Assembly: GCF_004134775.1 (NCBI RefSeq)
Contig: NZ_SDOZ01000002.1
Location: 186,001 to 250,000 of the forward strand
Reading direction: 5' to 3'
Length of the DNA: 64,000 nucleotides
From: Candidatus Borkfalkia ceftriaxoniphila
GTDB taxonomy: Bacteria; Bacillota; Clostridia; Christensenellales; Borkfalkiaceae
Shown: one piece after another, positions 35,823 through 42,535 of the stretch
How the letters are laid out: every line of letters starts with the position of its first letter
Position numbering within the stretch: the stretch's first letter is position 1
The notes under the pieces: model-generated
Told to the model about the DNA's origin: nothing
Seen by the model: only the letters and a program-made list of their open reading frames with translations
Database searches by the model: none
Position numbers and translations under genes: made by a program

Positions 35823-38213
35823 CTATACGATTTGAATTTTGCACGCGCGGAAAGGAACGTTGACCTTCACGACGTTGCCGCTGACCGTATAACAATCGGT
35901 CGTTTTCCCGTCGACGAGAACTTTGAATTTTTTATCGGGCTTTTGCAGATTCACGTTGACGGATAGACCGTCCGTCGCGCCGCGCACATAGTCGATCTGC
36001 GCGAAATCTTTCCCGATGGTGAGATCGTAAACCACCTGGTGAAAAGCGAGATTTTCCATCTTCCAATAGGAGAGAGAAGAAGGAAGTTCGGGAGATATTT
36101 CCAACGTATCGCGTTCGGCGCTCTGCAAACCGAAAAAGCCGTAAGGCACGGTCGCGTACAGCAGCGCCGCCTCTAAAAACTCGGTATCCAGCCCGATGCC
36201 GCCCGCGGGCCCGCCGCCCTGCATGGCAATGTCCAACTCGCCGTAATAGACGCGGTAAAACTGATCGTTGGGAAGGTCGGTGCCCACGCCGTAGCGCTTT
36301 GCGCACGCCTGTACTTTTTCATACCACTTCTGGATCTCTTTCAGCCGCGCGAATCCATCGTCCGCGCCGCGCGTCTTGATGCGGCTCATGATATCGTAAT
36401 AGGAAACGTACATGATCGCGCCGCCGTCCTGCACCTGCCCGCCGAACTCGTTGGTACCGCCCCACGCCCAGACGTACTGATTGTAGTTTTTGACCGTCGT
36501 GGAACGGGGCGCGAATTCAAAGTCGTAAATGCCGAGCGTCCCGTCGATGGAAAGGCTGCCGTCCTCGTTGACCGCCGTACCCTTTTTGCCCGCGGCATAA
36601 TCCTGTTCGTTCTTTTGGATATCCGCTTGCACGATCCTGTCGCCGTTGACCCAACTCATGACCTGCTCCGCCTGTTCGGGCGTTGCGATGCCTTCCGCCA
36701 CCGCTTCGAGATTGAACATGATAAAGCCGTAATCCACCGCATCGCCGTCGGCGTTGAAGCCCTCGATAAAACGCCCTTTTTCTTCATCGTAAAATCCCGT
36801 TTTGGCACCGAAATCCACGCTCTCGCACAGTTTTTCCTTGATCTTTTTCAAAAGAGCGCTGAGGCTTTCGGAAGTCTGCTCATAGGCGACGGTGCCCGAG
36901 CCGTCCGCGTTCACAACGGTGGGTTTTGCAATTTCAAGTTGCAAATCTTCCGCGGCTTTTTCCAGATACGCCATCGCGCGGATCGCCTTATAAAAATAGA
37001 CGTTGCTGTAAAACGAGATCTTAGGCGTTGAAAGAATATCCCAGTAGCCGTTGCCGATGCTCGTTCCAACGCCCTGCGGCGAGCCCTCGTGCCCGCGGAA
37101 ATACGACTGATCGATGAGTCCCGACGCGCCGCCCAGATGTGTGATCAAAAACTGCGTCGTACTGCGATAGCGGTTGAGATTGTCGGCAAGCACTTTTTCG
37201 TCGCCCGTGTATTCGTAATGCAGTTTGCCCGCGTCTAACAGGAGCGTTGAGTTATTGCTGTGTCGGGTATCGTAATTGCAGCGCACGAAATTGACGCTCT
37301 GCGGGCCCGTGAACGTTTCGCCGTCTTTCGCCACCAGTTCTATTTTCAACTGGCGGATATTTTTATCCGTGCCCCATTCGGGATGCAGCCACATGGGGAA
37401 ATACAACTGCTGGGAAAAGGAACTGGATATGTTTACGGGCAGCGTGGCAAAATCTTTCGCGACCATTTTATCCGCAGACCATTCGTCGTCGGGATCGGTC
37501 TTCCAGTAAACGTTGATCCCGTCGATGTGCGAATCCTTGCCGAACGCGTCCACGTCCAGAAGCCTGATATCCACCTCTAAGAAAGGCGCGTGGAAGGAGG
37601 AAATATTGTCCTGCGGGGATACGAATGCGAGCGTACGCGTATCCTCCGCCTGCGCGGTCAAAAGCCCGCCCGCCACGGAAATGTCGGCAGTTTCCCTGCC
37701 GTCGGTTTCCGCCGTCCAGCCCTGCGAGGTAGAGCCGTTGAATTCCCAGCCGTTGGAGCCGCCCTTGCTCTGCGTGTAATCGGGGAAAGGCCAGCCCTGC
37801 CCGAAATAAGTCGTCGGCTCTCCCGTAGACGGCTGTAAATTGTCGAATGCCTGCCAAGTGTAGCCGAATTTATCCACGGGGATATTGTACAGGAAATTTT
37901 CCATCATCGCCACGCGGTCGTCTGGCACGGCCGCGGAAGTCGAATCGAAGAAGAACAGGCTCATCGCCTCCCACTCTTTATTGAACATGACCGAAGAGCC
38001 GAGCGAGAGATCGCCGATGCGATACTCGTCGTAACGCAGGTGGCGGTGCAGATAGTCGTTGAGAAAATCGTCGAGCGATTCGTCGCTGCTGGAAAAGCGC
38101 AGCATGGTATCCGATTGCTTTTGATAGGCGTATTCTTCGGTCTTTGCCGCACACCCGCCGAAGACGGCGAGGCACATGACCGCGCCCAGAAGCGCCGCTG
38201 TGATCCGTTTCAT
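35823..38213 (-). CDS. Large lipoprotein, candidate helical-barrel glycosidase (locus A)
   Basis: 796 residues from ATG 38213, which overlaps the upstream stop as ATGA. The lipobox is AVFGGC. The first 350 residues are beta-rich and may form a jelly-roll or NPCBM-like region (SFHAPFLEVDIRLLDVDAFGK). From about 355 to 690 the protein is helical with repeated Trp/Tyr-rich segments (LLLDAGKLHYEYTGDEKVL, GNGYWDILSTPKISFYSNVYFYKAIRAMAYLEKA, YVWAWGGTNEFGGQVQDGGAIMYVSYYDI), as in (alpha/alpha)6-barrel glycosidases. A C-terminal beta domain closes it. I infer an extracellular glycan-degrading enzyme, but I cannot name the family or its catalytic residues. Confidence 0.6.
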   Translation of the reverse strand: MKRITAALLGAVMCLAVFGGCAAKTEEYAYQKQSDTMLRFSSSDESLDDFLNDYLHRHLRYDEYRIGDLSLGSSVMFNKEWEAMSLFFFDSTSAAVPDDRVAMMENFLYNIPVDKFGYTWQAFDNLQPSTGEPTTYFGQGWPFPDYTQSKGGSNGWEFNGSTSQGWTAETDGRETADISVAGGLLTAQAEDTRTLAFVSPQDNISSFHAPFLEVDIRLLDVDAFGKDSHIDGINVYWKTDPDDEWSADKMVAKDFATLPVNISSSFSQQLYFPMWLHPEWGTDKNIRQLKIELVAKDGETFTGPQSVNFVRCNYDTRHSNNSTLLLDAGKLHYEYTGDEKVLADNLNRYRSTTQFLITHLGGASGLIDQSYFRGHEGSPQGVGTSIGNGYWDILSTPKISFYSNVYFYKAIRAMAYLEKAAEDLQLEIAKPTVVNADGSGTVAYEQTSESLSALLKKIKEKLCESVDFGAKTGFYDEEKGRFIEGFNADGDAVDYGFIMFNLEAVAEGIATPEQAEQVMSWVNGDRIVQADIQKNEQDYAAGKKGTAVNEDGSLSIDGTLGIYDFEFAPRSTTVKNYNQYVWAWGGTNEFGGQVQDGGAIMYVSYYDIMSRIKTRGADDGFARLKEIQKWYEKVQACAKRYGVGTDLPNDQFYRVYYGELDIAMQGGGPAGGIGLDTEFLEAALLYATVPYGFFGLQSAERDTLEISPELPSSLSYWKMENLAFHQVVYDLTIGKDFAQIDYVRGATDGLSVNVNLQKPDKKFKVLVDGKTTDCYTVSGNVVKVNVPFRACKIQIV

Positions 38214-41200
38214 TTCACCATTCCTCCCTTTCTTTGTTTTTTTCGCAAGAGCAGCGAGGCCGCGATCAGCAGCGCGCACGCCCCGATAAGACTTGCGCCG
38301 CCCAGCGTCGAACCGCACGAGCCTTTTTCCGCCGCCTGCACCGTTACGGTAAAGGCGAATTCCCCGACGGTGCCGTCCGTGGAAGTCACGCGGATGACGA
38401 CGGCGTTGTCGCCCTCTTTCAGCGCATCCCCGCCCACGACTTCGAACACAGACGTGGGATCGCCGAGCAGAACGGTAAAGAGTTTCGCGTCGAGTTTTTC
38501 CGTGTCTTTTAAAACGAGCGTACCGTTCTTTTCGATCTTATACCCGTTGTAGTACACGCCGTTGATCGTCGTGTCGCCGCTCAACGCGCCGTCTTCCGCC
38601 TCTTTGACAAAGACGCCCGCGGCAGGATTGTAGCGGAACGTTTCGTCCTTTGCGACTTCGCCGAGCAACGTCGTGCGGAATCCCGCTTTGACGGTAAAGG
38701 TAAATTCCGCGTTCAAGTCGCCGATTTTGTTCGCACCGTCCACCGAGTTCCCTTCTGCGTCAAACGATTTGCCCGCAAACGCGATATTAATGGTGTTCAT
38801 TTCGCCGCTCTGCCCGACGTGCACCATCACGGTGACGGGTCGGTATGCGGCGTTTTGCTCCTTTTCCATCAGTTCGGCAATCGACTGCCCGTTGAAAAGT
38901 ATCTTTTCTTTGAGCGAGGAAAGAATACCGTAGGCGCTCAGCACGTTCAACTCTTCCGCGGTATAGCGGAAGGGCGCAGAATCCTGCTCGCTCACGGCAA
39001 GCAGCCAACTCACGTCCCCGTTGATGTGCAACAGTTCCTTGTACGTGATATTTTTATCGAATGCGAGCGTGAACATGACGTTTTCGTCGGAGGACAGAAC
39101 AGGCTTGGAAACGCTCACAAGATGAAGTTCTTCCCATTCGATGCCGCTCGTGTCCACCTCTTCCGCCCAGCCGCCGTTCTCATATACAAATTTATAATCG
39201 CGGCTGACTTTCGTCACGCTCGGAAGTTTAGTGCCTCCGACGATCTCCAAGGTGTTGCCCTTGTCCTTGATGCCGCCCGTCGCCTCGGTTATCTTCGCGC
39301 TGATAAAGAAATGGACGACGATCTTGCCCGTGCCGGGCACGCCCGTCGGGGGCAGTAAATGCGCGGTGACGGGATCTGCGACCGCGTTGCCGTCCGCGTC
39401 CTTGGCACCCGCCATGATCTCCCCTATCGTGAATCCGTTCAGTTTGAACCCGTTGCGGATAAAGTCCATATCCTGCACGTTCTGCATTTCCGTATTGGAC
39501 GCGGGCGCTTTGAAATGCACCTGAATGGCGTAACTGTCGACGTTTTCCATATAGAGGAGATAATCCAGTTTTTCCACGCGGGTATTTTTCCATTCGGGAA
39601 TTTCACCGTCCGCATACCAGCCCGTAAATTCGTTTTTATAGGTCAGTTTCACGTCCTCGGCAAGCCTGCCGCCGTTGGGCGTGACGAAAATACTTCTGTC
39701 AATGGTCAGAACGACGTCCTGCGTGTAATCGATGACCTGATCACTGTACGCCGCCTGCCAGGAAAACATCATAGAGGTCAGGTCCTGGTTATAGTGCACC
39801 ATGACGACTACGTTCCGATCTTGGCCTTCGGAAGCGCCCGCCATGATCTGTTCGATCGTCTTTCCGTTGATGGAAACGCCTTTCAAAAGCCCCTCGTGCG
39901 CGGGCTGTACCTTCATTTTCAGAATATCCAGATCGTTTACGCCCAAAGCCGCAGTTCCGCCCGCCTGATGCCAGGAAATATCGCCGTTATAATGCGGCAG
40001 ATATTTATAGGAGATCGGCTTGTCGAACGTGACCGTAAAGCACGGGTTGCCCGACTGCACGGTAAAAGCGCTGATCGTTTCTATTTTGACGGTCTCCCCG
40101 TTCAGTTCGGCTGTCACCGCCTCGTCCAGCCATTCGCCGATCGTCTGATTATAAAATTTGGAATAGCCGCTCACGATCTCGATCCCCACCCCCGATACAA
40201 AGGCGTCGCACACCTCGACGAAGTCGGCATTGTCCAAAGACCACACGGAGCGGTCCGCCGTAATATACAGCGCGCTCTTTTCCGCAACGATCGTGACGAG
40301 TTTTTGCTCTGCATTCCATTCGGCGATGGTTTTGGAATTGATCTTAACGCCCTCTTTTACCCAACCGAGATCTTCCGCGACGTTTATTTTACTATCGGTG
40401 ATATCGGCGGAAAAATTTATCTCGAACGAAAAAGCTTTTTCCTCTTCGGTCAGCGCCCCGAACCCGACGACGGACAGCCCGTCCGCGACGATCTCCTGCG
40501 ACCAGACGTCGCCTAAAACGAACATAGTATTTTCCGCGAGCGTCAGATCGGGAACGGGATTTACGCCGTCTTCACCGACGAATTGCAAGCCTTTTCTAAA
40601 GAGAATGCGCGTACCCGCGGGAAAATCTTTTGCGTTCGGCGTACCCGCATCGAACTGCCAGAGATTGAAACTGTGCGGCGCGATCTGATTGACGCGGATA
40701 TCCGTTCCTTTAGCCGCGCCGTACTCGTTCATCGGCAAACCGTCTATGAAAATGAATTGGTTGAGGAAAGGCAGATCGTGGTTCAGCCCCGTCTGCGTGG
40801 TAAGTTCCGTGTCGAAATCCACGGCAAGCAAACTTTTCAATCCGTTGACCGCATGCTGATTGTCTACCGTAGCATATACGGGCGTGGCGACGCTCTTCCA
40901 TTCTTTCACTTCGGCGTCATAGGCAAAGGATACGTCCTTCGTCACCGCGGCGTTTGTGTATCCGCTCCGAAAACCCGCGCGCACGGTGAGCACGTTGCCG
41001 TCTGCGGCAGTCCGCACGGTCGCGCTGCCCGCCTCGGTCACGATCGTCTGTTTCAGATAGTCCGCGTTATAAGCGATGCGGTTGTCTAAATACAAGCGGA
41101 TGCCCTGACGATCTTCGTCCATATGTACAGCAAAATAAGGTTCGGGAAGGTCCGTGACCGTCGCGGACATCTCCGCGAACGCATTGCGGAGCGTCTTTCC

Positions 41201-41554
41201 GTTCAACTTGATATAATCGTTGACGAAATCCCCGAGTTTATCCTGTAACTCCGCCGTCTCCTCTACGGAGGCGGCGCCGACGGGAGTTAAAAAGCCCGCG
41301 CCCAGCGCTTTCAAGCGCGCGTTCACGTAATTATACATTTTATCGCCCAGCGATCGGTTGAAACGTATGCCGATCTCGGCGGTGTGACCGCTTTCCCCCT
41401 GCGGCGTTCCGTCCATATTGTCGCTGTAAACGATCGGCGAAACCGAAACAACTTGCAGCGGCGCCGGTTCTGTTTCGGCGGCAAACGCGCAGACCGTGCT
41501 TGCAACCGTAACGGCGGCAAGAATGCACAGCAATAACGCTTTGAGTTTTCTCAT
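38210..41554 (-). CDS. Large surface protein with six novel modules and Cys-Gly C-terminal anchor (locus A)
   Basis: 1114 residues from ATG 41554 (GAGGAG just upstream; a longer reading from 41572 lacks this). The signal peptide ends VCAFAAETEP. Six copies of the module seen in the locus B surface protein occur at about 59-219, 242-351, 375-475, 505-646, 674-796 and 826-982. Typical elements are INGKTIEQIMAG, NGFTIGEIMAG and NGQSIAEL, followed by a V-x-VH strand and a closing FxY...W. A last beta-sandwich (about 1000-1075) precedes GSCGS, a hydrophobic helix and RKKQRK. No enzyme domain is recognised. It is the first gene of locus A and probably a cell-surface binding scaffold. Confidence 0.72.
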   Translation of the reverse strand: MRKLKALLLCILAAVTVASTVCAFAAETEPAPLQVVSVSPIVYSDNMDGTPQGESGHTAEIGIRFNRSLGDKMYNYVNARLKALGAGFLTPVGAASVEETAELQDKLGDFVNDYIKLNGKTLRNAFAEMSATVTDLPEPYFAVHMDEDRQGIRLYLDNRIAYNADYLKQTIVTEAGSATVRTAADGNVLTVRAGFRSGYTNAAVTKDVSFAYDAEVKEWKSVATPVYATVDNQHAVNGLKSLLAVDFDTELTTQTGLNHDLPFLNQFIFIDGLPMNEYGAAKGTDIRVNQIAPHSFNLWQFDAGTPNAKDFPAGTRILFRKGLQFVGEDGVNPVPDLTLAENTMFVLGDVWSQEIVADGLSVVGFGALTEEEKAFSFEINFSADITDSKINVAEDLGWVKEGVKINSKTIAEWNAEQKLVTIVAEKSALYITADRSVWSLDNADFVEVCDAFVSGVGIEIVSGYSKFYNQTIGEWLDEAVTAELNGETVKIETISAFTVQSGNPCFTVTFDKPISYKYLPHYNGDISWHQAGGTAALGVNDLDILKMKVQPAHEGLLKGVSINGKTIEQIMAGASEGQDRNVVVMVHYNQDLTSMMFSWQAAYSDQVIDYTQDVVLTIDRSIFVTPNGGRLAEDVKLTYKNEFTGWYADGEIPEWKNTRVEKLDYLLYMENVDSYAIQVHFKAPASNTEMQNVQDMDFIRNGFKLNGFTIGEIMAGAKDADGNAVADPVTAHLLPPTGVPGTGKIVVHFFISAKITEATGGIKDKGNTLEIVGGTKLPSVTKVSRDYKFVYENGGWAEEVDTSGIEWEELHLVSVSKPVLSSDENVMFTLAFDKNITYKELLHINGDVSWLLAVSEQDSAPFRYTAEELNVLSAYGILSSLKEKILFNGQSIAELMEKEQNAAYRPVTVMVHVGQSGEMNTINIAFAGKSFDAEGNSVDGANKIGDLNAEFTFTVKAGFRTTLLGEVAKDETFRYNPAAGVFVKEAEDGALSGDTTINGVYYNGYKIEKNGTLVLKDTEKLDAKLFTVLLGDPTSVFEVVGGDALKEGDNAVVIRVTSTDGTVGEFAFTVTVQAAEKGSCGSTLGGASLIGACALLIAASLLLRKKQRKGGMVK

Positions 41555-41618
41555 ACATTCTCCTCTTTTCATTTTTTTATCACAGTACGGCTCCTCGCCG
41601 CTGTAACCGAAACCTTTT

Positions 41619-41634
41619 CACAACTCGTGTTGTG
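41619..41634. promoter_or_regulatory. LacI-like operator O1 of locus A
   Basis: CACAACTCGTGTTGTG, a pseudopalindrome with central CG and CAAC/GTTG half-sites. It is an exact inverted copy (12-bp core) of O2. The centres of O1 and O2 are 34 bp apart, about three helical turns. Confidence 0.7.
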
Positions 41635-41638
41635 ATTC

Positions 41639-41669
41639 ATAGTAAAAAATATTGCAACACGAGTTGCAA
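41639..41669 (-). promoter_or_regulatory. Possible proximal promoter of locus A between the two operators
   Basis: On the minus strand TTGCAA (41664-41669) and TACTAT (41639-41644) are 19 bp apart, so the match is only moderate. O2 covers the -35 and O1 covers the predicted start region, a layout that suits repression. Confidence 0.4.
41652..41669. promoter_or_regulatory. LacI-like operator O2 of locus A
   Basis: TTGCAACACGAGTTGCAA, symmetric except for the two bases flanking the central CG. Its core CAACACGAGTTG is the reverse complement of the O1 core. Confidence 0.7.
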
Positions 41670-41730
41670 ACCGATTGAAAAAATAAAAACCTCAGCGGTC
41701 CGTTCTAAAAAACTATACTTTTACCAACAT

Positions 41731-41764
41731 AGAAAAAAGGTCTGCAATTTGCATTGCAGACCTT
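41731..41764 (-). terminator. Strong intrinsic terminator inside the locus A control region
   Basis: AAGGTCTGCAAT and ATTGCAGACCTT form a perfect 12-bp stem with a four-base loop, followed on the minus strand by TTTTTT. It lies upstream of the operators and far from any gene end, so it must end a short leftward transcript. Confidence 0.85.
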
Positions 41765-41801
41765 GTAAAAAGCACTTTTTCAGCCGATTAGTAAAAGTAT
41801 A
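41731..41801 (-). ncRNA. Candidate small RNA or attenuated leader of about 70 nt
   Basis: A leftward promoter (41807-41834) should start transcription near 41800. An intrinsic terminator (41737-41764 plus six Ts) should stop it near 41731. The predicted product is about 70 nt, has no obvious reading frame, and contains an AAAAA/UUUUU hairpin and the terminator stem. It could be a free small RNA, or the premature product of a locus A leader that reads on to ATG 41554 when termination is prevented. Confidence 0.5.
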
Positions 41802-41806
41802 GTTTT

Positions 41807-41834
41807 ATTATATCACAAAATAAATGATTGTCAA
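41807..41834 (-). promoter_or_regulatory. Strong leftward promoter in the locus A control region
   Basis: Minus strand: TTGACA (41829-41834), 16-bp spacer, TATAAT (41807-41812). This is a better match than the proximal candidate between the operators. If it drives locus A, the leader is about 246 nt and contains the terminator and both operators. Confidence 0.82.
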
Positions 41835-41850
41835 GATGGAATTTAAAAAT

Positions 41851-41879
41851 TTTTCAAAAAACGATTTTTGTGATATAAT
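41851..41879 (+). promoter_or_regulatory. Promoter of the DUF1989 gene
   Basis: TTTTCA (41851-41856), 17-bp spacer, TATAAT (41874-41879), then CGGAGG before ATG 41903. It is divergent from the leftward promoter, 16 bp from it. Confidence 0.7.
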
Positions 41880-41902
41880 AGATAAAAAAACGGAGGCAGA
41901 AC

Positions 41903-42484
41903 ATGAAACGAGAATGGATGATAGATGCTTGCAGCGGAAAATGTATTGACGTGACGGAGGAGCAGCGCATAACCGTCGTCGACCTCGAGGGAGGACAGGT
42001 CGTTGATTTTTTTGCCGTATCGGCAAAAGATACGAGCGAATTTTTATCGACGGGCGTCACGATCGACTGCAACGAGTCGCTGCGCCTTCACGTCGGGGAT
42101 CTCGTTTATTCCAATCTCTATCGCCCCATGTTTCAGATCCTCTCCGACGACGTCGGGGAACACGATCTTTTACACCCCTGCTGCCGCAAAGAAATGTACG
42201 ATTTCTTTTATCAAAACGGAAACGGGCATCCGAACTGTCTGGATAACATAAACCGCGCTTTGAACGAACGCCGCACGATCGTTCATCCGCTGAATTTATT
42301 CATGCACACAAAAATCAACGGCGACGGTTCGATAACCGTTGCGCGTCCCCTTTCCAAACCAGGCGATACAATCGTTTTAAAGGCGCGGATGAACTTGCGT
42401 CTGGGCGTAGCCGCGTGCAGCGTGTCCGAAAGCGACTGCAACGGCGGAAAATGCACGCCCGTAAAAATCATCGTAGAAGATTGA
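41903..42484 (+). CDS. DUF1989 protein (urea carboxylase-associated family)
   Basis: 193 residues, full-length DUF1989. Family blocks are visible: VDLEGGQVVDFFAVSAKD, GDLVYSNLYRPMFQILSDDVGEHDLLHPCC, HPNCLDNINRAL and the closing PLSKPGDTIVLKARMNLRLGVAACS. Members are linked elsewhere to urea/allophanate or guanidine-type metabolism, but none of those genes is nearby. His and Cys in HDLLHPCC may bind metal. It is a lone plus-strand gene divergent from locus A with its own promoter and terminator; its relation to sugar use is unknown. Confidence 0.88.
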   Translation: MKREWMIDACSGKCIDVTEEQRITVVDLEGGQVVDFFAVSAKDTSEFLSTGVTIDCNESLRLHVGDLVYSNLYRPMFQILSDDVGEHDLLHPCCRKEMYDFFYQNGNGHPNCLDNINRALNERRTIVHPLNLFMHTKINGDGSITVARPLSKPGDTIVLKARMNLRLGVAACSVSESDCNGGKCTPVKIIVED

Positions 42485-42493
42485 AATAAAAAA

Positions 42494-42527
42494 CCGCGGC
42501 GCACGATTCGTGCGCCGCGGCATTTTT
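42494..42527. terminator. Bidirectional terminator between convergent genes
   Basis: CCGCGGCGCAC-gattc-GTGCGCCGCGG (42494-42520) with an A run on the left and a T run on the right. It serves the DUF1989 gene and the membrane hydrolase gene. Confidence 0.88.
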
Positions 42528-42535
42528 TATGCAAG

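Larger units (their letters stand above)
41709..41806. repeat. 98-bp element bounded by perfect 16-bp inverted repeats
   Basis: Arms AAAACTATACTTTTAC (41709-41724) and its exact complement (41791-41806) flank a 66-bp centre holding a strong terminator hairpin (41737-41764) and a small AAAAAG/CTTTTT hairpin (41768-41781). The right arm begins immediately after a leftward -10 box. Confidence 0.85.

Noticed and set aside
41709..41806. Miniature inverted-repeat transposon
   Set aside because: The 16-bp inverted repeats would fit, but no target-site duplication is visible and one arm is integrated with a -10 box and the other lies just after a terminator; a regulatory element is the better reading. 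Other genome copies would reopen this.
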